Below the pieces are notes generated by a model. It was not told the origin of the DNA. It made no database searches and was given only the letters and a program-made list of their open reading frames with translations. Below, one piece after another: positions 11,481 through 22,514 of a DNA stretch of 64,000 nt; positions within the stretch are counted from its first letter, which is position 1, and every line of letters begins with the position of its first letter. The stretch is from NCBI GenBank assembly GCA_017979445.1, contig CM030706.1, forward strand, positions 22,647,884 through 22,711,883. Direction: 5' to 3'. Made by a program: the position numbers and the translations under genes. The stretch comes from Akebia trifoliata (taxonomy: Eukaryota; Streptophyta; Magnoliopsida; Ranunculales; Lardizabalaceae).

Positions 11481-12082
11481 AATACCTGTTGAGGCATCTC
11501 ATTTCTCATACTAAGCTTACCCAAACGTTGGCATCGATCATATGATTTAACATAGTAATGTGCATCTTAGAAGATGGTAAGCTAGTAGAAATCACATTGT
11601 AAAATCTTTACGGCAATTTTTTTACCACCAAAATGCCCTTCACAAGCATGGTTGTGGCAGAACTCGAGAATGTTCTTCTAATCTCCATTAGGGATACACC
11701 ATCTAATTATTTGGTCTAGGTAGTACTTGAATAAGTACAGGTCATCTTAGAAAAAACATTTGAATTTGACAAAAAATCTCATCCGCTTTTGTTTGCTCAT
11801 CAAAAAAGTTCTCAAAAATTGGCAGTGTCTGAACTTGGATAAGTGGTCTATAACCATATTTTTGCATCATTTTTTATCTCGAATCTCGATATCAAACTCT
11901 TGTAGTAATAGGATCCATCAGATTAATCGTGTTTTTGTATCCTTCTTGACAAGAAGGTATTTCAACGAAATATGGTATGTGAAAATTACAACCTTAGATC
12001 CAATTAGGTAGGACCGAAATTTGTCCAAAGTGAAATAAATACTAGTAATTTTTTATGATGGTTAAGTAGTTGAGGTAGGTAT
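11481..12082 (-). pseudogene. Athila RNase H / integrase-zinc remnant
   Basis: Minus-strand reading in mixed frames shows FEIKNDAKIWL (about 11870), then DDLYLFKYYLDQIIRWCIPN (about 11700-11755) and EFCHNHACEGHFGGKKIAVK (about 11610-11680). The last is the H..H zinc segment that opens the integrase (HxxxxxGHFG). Many stops are present. The upper boundary is the Tat LTR insertion at 12083, beyond which the same domain order continues at 13700. Confidence 0.6.
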
Positions 12083-13697
12083 TGTAAACACTCCATTTTT
12101 GCACTTGCTTGATTAATCAACTCGTCAACCCGATTTCAATGGTTCCCAATGATGGATGTTTATTCCAATGCTTTATTTGTTACTGGATATGTTTCAAAAA
12201 TTCAGATGAGGTATCTCAAACTAATAAAATTATAGAAACCACACTACCTAGGAAAATATGATCCTAGAAAAATAGAAATCATCATCTTGTAGACAAAAAG
12301 AAACTTAACGATAAAAATCACTAAAAAATGATCAAATTACCAGAATGCCCCTAACCTCAAAACATCCCTAGAGCCTATATTACGCTTAGGAAAATTTTTT
12401 CAAACACATAAAATAACAAATTGAAATCAAATAAATCATTTCGCCAATTTTCACAAAATTTGACAAAATTATGAAAATACCCCTCATAAAGTTCATGATC
12501 ATTTCGCACAAAAAATTTCATAAATTACACAAACCAATATTCCCATTGAATTTCTTATGAAAAATCGATTCTAAAACATCCTGAAACATCAAAAACCAAC
12601 TTGAAATGCAAAAGTTCTCTTCAGGGGCAAAACGATAATTTTGCAATTAAAAAAATTTTAAATTCTAAAATTAATAAATAAAATATAAAATAATATAAAG
12701 TGAAACATTAATAAAATTAATTTAAAAATTTTAACCTATAAAATCGATCAATCAGGCTCTCTGGCAAAATTGTTGATGGTTGCCAAGATATTTATTCAAG
12801 GACCCCTCTATCTGGGGCCTAAAGAATTAAAGATATAATAAAGGGGGTTCTCTAAAAAATTAAAGTCAATCAAGTAAGACTAAATTCAATCTTAAAGTCA
12901 ATCAAGTAAGACTAAAGTCAAGATCTTAAAGTCAATCAAGTAAGACTAAAGTCAAGAAATTAAAGTCAACCCAGTAAGACTAAAGTCAAAATCTTAAAGT
13001 CAATCAAATGAGACTAAAAGTCAAAATCCTAATAGAGTTCTAATTAAATAATAATTCTATTTAAAACAATCCTAACTAAATAATAACTCTATTTAATAGA
13101 ATTCTAACTAAATAATAACTCTCTCTAAAAGAATTATAATTAAATAATAACTCTTTCTAAAAGAATTATAATCAAACATTAACTCTATCTAAAAGGCACT
13201 TAAAAAAATTTATAAATAGGAGCTTCCACACCCTATTTTCGTATCCAAGAATAAATCCTAAGAGAAGTAGGTCAAAAAGCTGTCCTAGCCTCCCATAAAT
13301 CTTAATTTTGAAGCCCTAACTCCTTACCTAACACCCATACCTCAATTTTCGCTCGAAAAACACCTAGAAGCCCTTAAAAAATACCTAGAAATCCATTAAC
13401 AAATTCGAAGAATCCAGATCTAAGAAAGAGATACCTTGCCTCGGAGATCATAAATCACATCCGGAGACAGAACAAAGCAAGGAGTACTGTACAAGGAGTT
13501 ACTCTATTAGATCTGAGGGAACTAGACCGTTGTCTTTAGAAAAGTATACAAATTTTTTTTATTTTCTGTAGTAGATTAGTTGATTTATCCTTTTAGAGTC
13601 CAAGTTCAATTCCTAGACAGTAATAACTAGGTGGTGACTCCCAAACCTCAAGGGTCAAAAGTGGATCCGCGCACTCTGCGGATCGAGGGTGCTTTCA
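12083..13697 (+). repeat. Tat-family solo LTR inserted in the Athila element
   Basis: It starts TGTAAACACTCC and ends GGGTGCTTTCA. It matches the Tat LTRs at 26509 and 35900 throughout, including TATAAATAGG at about 13211 and the CGCGGATC-type hairpin at the end. It is flanked by GGTAT and AGTAT, a one-mismatch 5-bp target duplication. No internal sequence adjoins either side, so this is a solo LTR left by LTR-LTR recombination. It carries more copies of the U3 repeats than the 26.5-kb copies. Confidence 0.85.
12862..13195 (+). repeat. Two short tandem arrays in the solo LTR U3
   Basis: First come about five copies of an AAAGTCAATCAAGTAAGACT unit (33-35 bp, 12862-13025). About five copies of a TAACTAAATAATAACTCT unit (about 33 bp, 13027-13195) follow. 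Both lie just upstream of the TATA box. The LTRs at 26.5 and 35.9 kb have about three copies of the first unit and diverged versions of the second. Confidence 0.6.
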
Positions 13698-13699
13698 AG

Positions 13700-14640
13700 T
13701 ATCATTAAGCATTTTACTCACATACTAAATGGCATAGGGGTTTTTCAACTCCATATCCCAATATAACACCTATAGAATCAAATGCATTGTATATTACATC
13801 AAAATGGAGATTCCAATTAGGTGGCTAGATGATAGATGTTGAGGTCAACTTAGTTTTGAGCCTCTCAAAGGCTTCTAAGAAGGGTGATGATAAATCAAAT
13901 AAGGTGTACTTGGCTAACAAATCACACAAAGGTTTGGAGATTTTTCTAAAATCCTTAATAAAATACCGATAAAATCTTGCATGGACTAAAAATGAACGGA
14001 CTTCCTTAACTATTTTAGGTGGAGGAAGACTAGAGGTGAGATCAATTTTTGCCTTATCTACTTTGATTCCTTTTTAGGAGACAGTGTGTCCCAAGATGAT
14101 CCCAAAAGTTGCCATTAAGTGGCACTTTTCTCAATTTAATACGAGATTTTTCTTTCAACATCTAGTTAAGACTTGCTTGAGGTAACTTAAGCAATTATCA
14201 AAGTTGTACCGAAACACAGAAAAATCATCCATGAAGACTTCTAGGAAGTTTTTTACTATATCAGAGAAAATACTCAACATGTAGCACTAGAATATAGTGG
14301 GTGCATTACATAATCTAGAGGGCATATGATGATAGGCAAATCTCTCAAAAGAGCATGTAAATGTTATCTTTTTTAGTTTTTTGGAGTGATCAAGATTTGA
14401 TTGTATCCTGAATATCCATTAAGGAAATAATAATAGGTATATTGGGCTAGTCTTTCGAGAATTTGGTCAATGAATGAGAAGAGGAAGTGGTTTTTTTGAG
14501 TCATCAAATTTTGACTTCTTGTAGTCTATACAGACTTACCAACCGATTTGGATGCGAGTGGGTATTAGTTTGTTGTCTTGATTGGTCATAATTGTGATAA
14601 CCGACTTCTTCGAGAAAACTTAAACTGGACTAATCTATTT
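13700..14640 (-). pseudogene. Athila reverse transcriptase remnant
   Basis: The palm motif FLEVFMDDFSVF is read on the minus strand at about 14215-14250. Upstream is MLSIFSDIVKN, and downstream CHFMATFGIILGHTVS (about 14065-14115) and FYRYFIKDFRKISKPLCDLL (about 13905-13970). FERLK, typical of the RT/RNase H linker, is near 13860. These are standard gypsy RT blocks with the Athila FMDDFSVF variant. The frame is broken repeatedly and the domain is cut at 13697 by the Tat LTR. Confidence 0.8.
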
Positions 14641-15031
14641 GTTTTCCAAGATGGGGTATATAATACTTGCATCTAATAATTTGAAGACCTCCCATCAAAT
14701 AATGTCTTGTAAGACCTCACTCAATCATTTCTGTGATTTTCTCGAAGGTTTGGAGTTTTCTTCTAGGTGTATTTGGTGCATAACCATAGTAAGATTTGTG
14801 CTTTTGTGGTTAGCTATAGTCCAACCTATAACCTCTATATATTCACATAAAATATCAAGTAATTGATTCTCTTGGGATATTTCTAAGTTTGAAGTTATGG
14901 TAATTGAAAAGGTTTCGACCTCCCCAAAGAACGCATACTTCAAAGTATTAGGCAACTATTTCAACTCAAGTTTGGGAGTCTCTAACTGGTATAAAAGGTG
15001 AAAGAATGGGGAGACTCTCGACTTTTGGTTA

Positions 15032-15821
15032 TCATTTTTGAAAATCCATTGTAGGGACAAATTCAATGTCAAAGTTCACTTCCTTGATTGATTTCTCCAT
15101 AACCAAATCAATGCCAAATTGGCCTAAGTACTCTTCTAGCAAGTCAATGTTCTCCACTTCTTTAAATGTAGTGCTGATCAAGGAATCAATCATGTTAACC
15201 TTTTCCAAATTATCTATGCCTATGAATTGAAATTTATTATAGAAGACATTCATTTTGAATTTCATGTCTCCAAACACTAAGCTCATGATCTCATTCTTAC
15301 ATCTAATAACGACATCAAATGTTGCCAAGAAAGGTCTGCCCAAGATGACAGAAATGTGACTATTTGGGTTGATGAAAAGTTATGTGTCAAAAAATACAAA
15401 GTCAACAGGAAAATAGAAGTCCTTAACCTTTGATGATAACATCTTTCACAATTCTCTTGGGAATCTTAATCGATCTGTCAGTTGAACTCAATGTGTTATC
15501 AATAGGTTTGAGTTCCCTGAAACCTAGTTATTTGTAAACAAAGAATAGAAGAAGGTTCACGTTGGCCCTTAGGTTTAGGTGACATTTCTCAATCATAGTA
15601 TTCCCAATGAGCATATACATGGTGATTGGACAACCTTGGTCCTTGAATTTAGGCGTAATTGTCTGTTGGATCAAGCAAAGAGATTGAGTTGTCATCACAA
15701 CCTCTCTAGGCACAAAGGCTTTTCTTTTTATAGTGGTGAGATCTTTGATAAATTCATCATAGGAGGGAATATGACGAATTGCTTCTAAGAAAGGAATATT
15801 GATTTGAAAAGTCTTGAACAT
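15032..15821 (-). pseudogene. Athila protease region remnant
   Basis: Two open pieces on the minus strand belong together. 15528-15821 gives FQINIPFLEAIRHIPSYDEF, then LTTIKRKAFVPREVV and a C-terminus NLRANVNLLLFFVYK. 15032-15343 gives MGRPFLATFDVVIRCKNEIM and MKFKMNV. In Athila elements the active site reads DLGASVNLLP. Here the corresponding string starts N-L-R, so the catalytic aspartate is asparagine and the glycine is arginine, and the protease is inactive. A stop separates the two halves between 15343 and 15528. Confidence 0.8.
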
Positions 15822-16313
15822 TTCTAAAATTCCTTCTAGTTGTTTACCTTTTCTATTATTTATGAGCTTATATGGAAATGAGACTCTTAAGGATGACTAC
15901 TTATATTTCAAGAAGTGGAGATGTTTATTTCCTTGTGTCCTCTTTGTCTGTCACGAGCTCATTAGAATTAAAGTCCTTGTTTTTTGTTGGGAATTCGGGC
16001 CTCTCATTGGATCCATGGACGTGATTGTCCACCAATTTTCTAGAGTGGAGTATACGCACTACTTGGACATAGTCCTTATAAGGACCTGGTTGACTAGATA
16101 TTTTGAATTGGCCTTTTGGTGCATTTTGAACATGTCCTCGTAAATTTGGGACTATTTGACTGGAGAACTTCCCTTTATTCTTTCCCCAATAAAAAGAGCC
16201 AATTGACCTAATTGAACCTCAAGTTTGGTCTATATTTGTTGTTAATGATTTGTTGTTGCTGCTTTAACAACTCAGTCATCATTCCTTCTAATGACAAGTT
16301 TGTTTGTATAATT

Positions 16314-16335
16314 TGGGGGTGGGGGGGTGGGTGGG
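16314..16335 (+). other. G-rich run with quadruplex pattern
   Basis: Four G runs (5, 7, 3 and 3) separated by single T bases lie on the plus strand, inside the C-poor coding side of the Athila gag-pol interval. The pattern satisfies the usual G-quadruplex rule. A separate uninterrupted G run of 12 lies at about 18225-18236. Confidence 0.5.
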
Positions 16336-16515
16336 AAATAATTAGTCATAGGATCGATGACAATCGCCTATTGATAAAAATTCTAAGATGACGAAGAGTA
16401 TGATTATTATGAAACCAAAGTTAGGTTCGTAGCTACTTGAGGCTGTCTAGTATAGCTTTTCTAGAAACTTGGAGTACTATCCTATTGGATAAGTTCATTT
16501 TGATGATATGGAAAT

Positions 16516-16730
16516 TCAGAAGGAACATATTTTTAGAGTGGTATGTCTACTAAAAGAATTCAAAGTGGGTTTCCCATAAGAGTTATATTGTCCTATAGCA
16601 TTGGCTTGTTCAACTTTTACTATTGGTAGACTTAGACAACTCTCTATGGAATGATCAAAACTTTTGCATAGGAGACATGTTGATTGTGTCTCAATTGTGA
16701 CACGCATCACTAGAGTAGCCTCTTGGTACT
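16516..16730 (-). pseudogene. Athila nucleocapsid zinc knuckle region
   Basis: The 64-codon frame contains CLLCKSFDHSIESC, a complete CX2CX4HX4C knuckle at about 16635-16680. EQANAIGQYNSYGKP follows, the C..C....H.....CP..P...EQxNAxG pattern of Athila gag. A knuckle binds the genomic RNA in the particle. It is the best preserved motif of this element, but flanking frames are broken. Confidence 0.75.
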
Positions 16731-17077
16731 TAGCTTTGACACTGAGAGCATCAAATTTCTTATTTAAGTTCTATATACCACTAACCAAGCTTGTCATGAC
16801 ATTCTTGAGATCATGACCGGTCTTGATCTCATGCATGCCTTTCTTCTTAGTTCCCATATCATCTCTATCAAACTCTCCGGAGTTGGTGTTCCAGTTTTGA
16901 GTATTTTTGACCAGTTTCACGAGGAACTCATATGCCTGATTGGGAATCTAATTCATGAATTTGCCTTTATACATAAACTCTAACTGGATACGTTGGGCAA
17001 GTAAAGACCTCGATAGAAGAAATTGATTAATGTGGCTTTATTTATCTCCTGATAGGGGCAATTGATAAGCAGATTAT

Positions 17078-17449
17078 TCAATCGTTCCTATGTTTGGGAG
17101 AATTCATCATTGGGTCATCCTTTAAAATTCTTATGGAATTCTTAAATTGGTTGATCTTTTCCATTGGAAAGAATTTGGCCATAAATTTTATTGATAACTC
17201 ATCCCATGTGGTGATAAAATTAAAGGCCGATGAGTTCAACCATGTAGCTACATGATCCTCTAGGGAGAGAGGAAACAACCTCAACTTGACACTTTCCTCG
17301 TTCAAGTTACTATTTCTAAAGGTCTGACATAGAGTCAGGAATTTGTTTAGATGGTTATAGGATCGTTCACTCTCAAACCTATGAAATTTAAGGAGCATAT
17401 TGATTGTAGATGTCGTAATTTTGAATTGTGCCACAATGGTTGTGGGCAA
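17078..17449 (-). pseudogene. Athila gag capsid remnant
   Basis: There are 123 codons open on the minus strand, including ERSYNHLNKFLTLCQTF, VKLRLFPLSLEDHVATWLNS and NFITTWDELSIKFMAKFFP. The W-L-N-S..ITTWDEL..KFMAKFFP string is the conserved core of plant gypsy gag (retrotransposon gag protein family). The start at 17449 is just the first Met after a stop; the real gag begins upstream. It lies between the zinc knuckle (16.6 kb) and the leader. Confidence 0.8.
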
Positions 17450-17499
17450 GGCAATATAGGAAGGTGGAATGGCTGTAATTAGAGCAAATAACTTCTTGA

Positions 17500-18800
17500 A
17501 AGTTCTCTATTATTTTATAGCAAGTTGACGTGGAATAGGCTGATGATCCATGTCTAGGATTTGGGGAATAGGTATGGAGTTGAACTCTTTCCTAACCCTA
17601 AGAAATGGATAAGATTGTGTGATCTCTAGATCAAATGGCTCAAATGACTTTTGCTAAAACCTCTTACCTACCATACACTAAAGACTAGCACGGAAAATAG
17701 GGAGGAATTCACAAAATGTTTTTATGGGTTTCTATAGACTAGACAACCCCTAATTCTTTCAAAGGGGTAGTTTAAGCCTTTAACCTAATTTTCTGAAATC
17801 AGAATCAATCCCCAGAAGAGAAGTGGTGCACAATACTAAGCAAGGTTAGTCTTAAATCAACTTCTTGTCTCGAATAGATGTAATTTATTCCCCTGATTAG
17901 TGGGCCATGATTTTACTTAGACACTGACTTTGATCACGAAGTACAATTGGTGCAACTTAGACTAGCTTTGCTTTTTGAGTTGGATGGGTCCTAAAGTCAA
18001 GTCTATCAGATTTTAAATTAATGATAGGCTGATATGAATTCAATTTTCTTCGTAGGCCAAGAGATCGGTGATGAAATATGATTCTTATCTTATTGTGTTA
18101 TCCTCATAAGGGTGCCCTTTTTACTAAGTGTAAATCCGGAAATGTGAAGTTAATTCAATAAAAAAAGAGTAAGAAACTGAAAATAGTTTCGTGAGGGTAC
18201 CAATCTTACTTCCCACTCTAAACCGGGGGGGGGGGGTATACCAATGGACTAGACTCGAGCCATCGACACCAATCTCGATATACAAACCCAAGTAGCCAAG
18301 ACAATTATGTCCCACTATCGCTCTCCCCTAAAACTATTACACTTCGAACCTTGTTAGATAAATTTAATAATTAAAAAGTCATTTACAAGATAAGGTTCTA
18401 CTACAAGTCCAATCTAAAAATAAAATAAGAGAACAAAAAAGTTGTTGCTTCTTGTTGGAGATCTGACTTGGATGACCAAATAAGGCATTGATCATTATCT
18501 CTACGTCGAATCCACCTGTTGAAAGTAGAAAACAAACCCGAAATCAGATTAAACAAATCTCGATAGTTTAATTTGATTCACAAAGTACCAAATAGGAATC
18601 ACAAAAAATATCAAAATTGATTTCCATAGAGGACAACTGCACCATAGTGAATTTTTGAGGAAATTTCCTCTATTTTTATGCATGCTTCAATTTGCTAATT
18701 CAGAATACAAATAAAATATTTAAAAAAATTTCACGATTTGAAAAATCAGATTCAGAAAAATCCTAATCAGATTTTATCAAAATTTGGTCAAAATCATTGT
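17500..18800 (-). other. Athila leader / 5' untranslated region
   Basis: This is the stretch between the primer site and the recognisable gag. It has no persuasive reading frame; a 63-codon minus frame (18124-18315) has no recognisable product. It contains the 12-G homopolymer, typical of slippage-prone sequence. Confidence 0.5.
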
Positions 18801-18817
18801 CCTCAGCAGCGGCATCA
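18801..18817 (-). other. Athila primer binding site, tRNA-Asp-like
   Basis: Read on the minus strand it is TGATGCCGCTGCTGAGG. From memory of the usual plant tRNA-Asp primer site (TGGCGCCGTTGCCGGGG) it differs at about five positions, three of them C-to-T or G-to-A. It sits three bases from the LTR edge (18821), where a primer site must be. Confidence 0.6.
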
Positions 18818-18820
18818 ATT

Positions 18821-20107
18821 TGTTCATTGCGGATTAACATGCAAAATAGAATAAGAACAAATACGAAAACCTTGGCAAAGTAAGAGTCGATCAACAGAGA
18901 CAACGTTAATTCTAAATTTTTTTACTTAACTCAATTAAGATTCAAGTAATTAATAAAATCTGATTTGAAGATTAAATAATTAAAAATAATAGAAATATGA
19001 AAAATGGAAATAACAATGTAAGGAGACTTAGATCAGTTGAATCCACTAAAAGTAATAATTATAGAAAAGATATAATGTATTTGATCCTTTTTTATCTCGA
19101 TCTAATCAACAATCTAATGTTGTAAATCAGAAGATTAATCTAATTGAAGCAAAAAACATTCACTTGAAGATTATAACTACTTTTAAACCGATAGATCATA
19201 AATGGCTAAATTTAAGTTATCAAAAACTAAGCAGGATTTAACTTAACCTAATCTAAGTTTAAATCATCAAAACTTATGGGAATCAAAAATAAATTTTATT
19301 AACTATTGATTAAAAGATAAATTATAAATAAAAGTTAAAATATAGAAAAATCAAACACAAATCATCTATTCATAGCTATCTTACTCTAACTTTATCAACT
19401 TCTCTAATGGAAGTCTAGCCATAGATCATTACAAGAGAAAATAAAATAAATAATAAACATAAACAGAAGGAAGGGAGGAGTGAATAAGAAACTATTCTTT
19501 TATTGATTCTCAATCTGAAATCTGGTAGTAACTCTTCTGCTTATAAGGTTTGAAATAAAACTATAAACCTAGAAACTGATACAAAGAAAAGAAAGAAGAG
19601 AGAAGATAAGAGATGATGATTCTAGCTCTAGTCTGGTCTTTATTTATAAAGATTAGATTGGGGTTTCTTGATTCGGAACATTTTGCATATAACAAAATCT
19701 CTAAATCCTAATTTATTAGGTCATGAATCACATTGTCATAAGTCTACACAAATCTCGAGGCCTTTATTGTTGACTTTACTATGCCGTCATAGGGATCCGT
19801 TGCGCTACAGCTCTAGTGGGGTCAATGGGTTTGAAATTTGGTCCAGTTCTTTGGCTTGGGTTTTGAAATGCGATGGGCTTCTTGCAAATATTTTTCTTTG
19901 ATCTTTATCTTTCCTGTCTTTGACCCTATCACGATTAATTAACCAAAATTAAGTTAATGATCATAATAAATTCAAAAATAACAAAACCATGAATTATGAA
20001 TGCATTTTCTTTAATTAGGGGATTTAACATGCATTTTATCCTTAAAATTTCTGTAATTAGGGTCTCAAAATAGACTTTCTAGGCCTTCATTATTATCTAT
20101 GATGACA
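18821..20107 (-). repeat. Athila 5' LTR
   Basis: In plus coordinates it opens TGTTCATTGCGG next to the primer site and closes CTATGATGACA, so read on the minus strand it starts TGTCATCATAG and ends in ACA. The edge could equally be 20109 (TGTG start). A minus-strand TATA-like segment lies near 19640. Length is about 1.29 kb. There is no partner LTR in the window, so the outer edge is inferred. Confidence 0.55.
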
Positions 20108-20133
20108 CAATCTACTAATCATTTATGTGTCAA

Positions 20134-20328
20134 CTATGACTTTAGAATCATCATTGAGTACGGGTGAAAGAAGCTTATCTCAATATAAAAGTCTTTTAGT
20201 TCCAGATACATTAGAAGCTTTAATTTGTTTGAAGGATTGGTAGTTAGGTGAAAGAGGAGGAGAACAATAAAAAGAAGTACAATTAAAACAATCAATAGAT
20301 GAATTGCAAATTTGATTTTATTTTTCAT
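20134..20328 (-). CDS. Small hydrophobic ORF, unrecognised
   Basis: There are 64 codons with an obvious single membrane-type segment near the N-terminus (IHLLIVLIVLLFIVLLLFHL) after a basic start, MKNKIK. I do not recognise it. It lies just outside the Athila LTR in AT-rich DNA, and hydrophobic runs arise easily by chance in A/T-biased frames (T in second codon position). It is listed because its start, topology and length are at least protein-like. Confidence 0.12.
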   Translation of the reverse strand: MKNKIKFAIHLLIVLIVLLFIVLLLFHLTTNPSNKLKLLMYLELKDFYIEISFFHPYSMMILKS

Positions 20329-20339
20329 TATTTATTTAG

Positions 20340-21283
20340 GTTGAGTTATAGATACGATAGATAGAATGAGTGGGGGCCAACCTAGTTGGGATCTATTCAT
20401 ACTTTTGTGATGCAGTTCCTCCCAATTTTTATAATCGTAATTAGTTTAATTTTATAATTTATTTTTATACCTAATGTAATGTACTCAATGTCTCAATGTC
20501 TCAATGTAATTTTACAATTTCATCAATAAAAGAGTTATGATTCAATTTTAATTTATTCATTTAGTGATATATTTTAAAAGTGTAAGTTATATAATTATTT
20601 ATAAGTCATATAATTTATATAATTACAAAAATAAACTATTTATATAAATATATCTAAGTTATATAATTATATAAATTATATAGTTATATCAAAGTTATGT
20701 AGGTGTATATTAATAAGTTATATAGTTATTCATAAGTTATTTAGGTACATATTTATAAGTTATATAAATATATATAAACTCATAGGTTTGTATTTATATA
20801 ATTATGTATTATGTATTATAAACTTATATAGGTTAATGTTGAAATGTTAAATTGGATCTACCCAAACCAAAAAATCAAACCCGTTGTTTTTTTAAATAAA
20901 TTTAAAATTGCAACGGTTTTAATTCAAATTTCTAATAAATAAAAATTTGGGTTTACCCGAACCTTGACCCGAAATTTATCTGAAAATTTTGGTTCGATTC
21001 TGATGTTTGAGACTTGAACTCGAACTGAACCCAAACCTAAAACTTTGGGTCTGGTCTCGGTTTTAACTAAACCTAGTCCAAACCTGAAAATTCAATTTGG
21101 TTCAGGTTTACCCGAATGTACATCCCTACTTCAATACACGCCACAATCGAAGGAACTTTTAAAAAGGAGAGATTTTAGGCGTTGGATCCTTGATTTTTGG
21201 ATTATGTGGTGTTTGTTGGGAGGAGGGTTTCAATCATCCCGTGAGTGCATACAGTATCTTGACTCTTATGAGAAATGAGCCCT
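20340..21283. other. AT-rich spacer with ATAT-type and CCCGAACC-type degenerate repeats
   Basis: 20540-20830 is a degenerate array of TATAAGTTATATA-like words. 20860-21130 has many ACCCGAACC / GGTTCGGGT-type words on both strands, as in some plant DNA-transposon ends. No gene is seen, and the 77-codon ORF at 21045 lies partly in that repeat. Confidence 0.4.
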
Positions 21284-21292
21284 TTTAAGTAT

Positions 21293-22505
21293 GGGAAAAT
21301 TACTTAAAGGACCCTGGTGGAGGGAATTCTTTCTACATAGTCCCGAAGTTTTGATTGGTTGCTTGATAGTCCATTTTGTAAATTTTTTATTTCTTAATAA
21401 TCCATCATTATTAGAGAACTCAATGTTTTTTATTTATCATTGAACTCACAACTTTTTATTTATTGTAGAGTTCACCAATTTTATTGTAGAACTCACAACT
21501 TTTTATGGTCAAGTTGACCACTTTTTATTTATTGTCAAGCTCATAACTTATTATTATTATTATTATTATTATTATTTGATAATGGGTTGTCCAGACATAC
21601 GTTTTACTAGGGGGACCGGATGAGCCATGGTTGGAGCCAAGGTATATGAGTCCCTCCCTCAGGCACATGCAATGCTCGCAAATCACATGCACTAGGTAAG
21701 TGAGTGACTAGGTAAGTGAGTGAGCGCCCTCGTGGGTGGCCCTGATGAAATATTGCTTATATTGGGTATTGAACAAACAACCTACAAGCTCACTACTTTT
21801 TATTGGTTGAGTTCACCACTTTTTATTTATCGTGGAACTCGACAATAAATAGTGAACTCAACATTGGTAAAACCCACTCATTCGATTTTCAAGTTTTCTC
21901 GACTAAAATACGTGGAAAAATGGACCAAAACTTGAGATAACTACTTGTTTAGATGATTTCAAACCAAAAGAACCATTCTTGGTCGGTATGAGTATTAATT
22001 TCTCAGGGGCCATCCGCGAGGGTGCAGCCTCACTTACCTGGTGCGTGTGAAACGTTCCTCAAGACTAGTCCTTGGATAAGACCATGGTCTATGGATTGGG
22101 CAAAGCCCAGATACGCGCCCGATCTGTTGGCTACAAGGAATACCGAGTTATAAAAAATAAAATAAAAAACAAAGAAAAATAGTGAAAAAAATCCTAATTT
22201 TCTACATACGTCTTCAAAACTTTTGAAAAAACCTTGAAAATGATTTCTTCTACCTTCTTAAGTCCTTTCCAATAGAATGGAGTCTTTGAAACTCGATTGA
22301 GATGCCAAAAATCCATTTTTATTTTTATTTATGAAAATGGTGAGTTCGAACGGTTAGAGCATTCAATCATGAGAAATGTGAGAAATTGGGGGGGCGGACT
22401 GATTAGAAATAAAGTTTTACTAAATGAACAATTAAAAGAGGCCCCAAAACTAAGGGATTATTTAGAAAGAAATCCCTCCGCTAGGGTCCTTTAAGTAATT
22501 TTCCC
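21293..22505. mobile_element. Non-autonomous Mutator-like element with 60-bp terminal inverted repeats
   Basis: The left end is GGGAAAATTACTTAAAGGAC (21293), continuing to about 21353. The right end is its inverse complement (about 22445-22505) with only a few mismatches. It is flanked by TTTAAGTAT (21284-21292) and TTTAAATAT (22506-22514), an 8-of-9 target duplication. Long inverted ends plus a 9-bp duplication define Mutator-like elements. No transposase frame is present inside, so it would need a helper. The interior holds repeated ACTTTTTATTTATTG words and an (ATT)n run. Confidence 0.8.
21416..21880. repeat. Degenerate repeats and (ATT)n inside the Mutator-like element
   Basis: GAACTCACAACTTTTTATTT-like phrases recur at least six times, in both senses, at 21416-21545 and 21795-21870. 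An (ATT) run of about nine units lies at about 21548-21576. The two groups are separated by a GC-richer insertion-like block (about 21590-21790) containing a repeated GGTAAGTGAGTG. Confidence 0.5.
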
Positions 22506-22514
22506 TTTAAATAT

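Larger units (their letters stand above)
10655..20107 (-). mobile_element. Athila-like Ty3/gypsy element, decayed and split
   Basis: On the minus strand from high to low coordinates the order is LTR, tRNA-Asp-like primer site, gag with zinc knuckle, protease, RT, RNase H and integrase, which is the gypsy order. The knuckle context, protease context and integrase motifs match plant Athila elements. A Tat solo LTR (12083-13697) interrupts it near the RT/RNase H junction, and it is cut at its 3' side near 10650, where no second LTR was found. It lacks a recognisable env-like ORF. Confidence 0.8.

Noticed and set aside
14639..14955. Plus and minus ORFs of 75 and 76 codons as genes
   Set aside because: They lie within the decayed Athila pol; the minus one is the pol linker before the RT and the plus one is its shadow.
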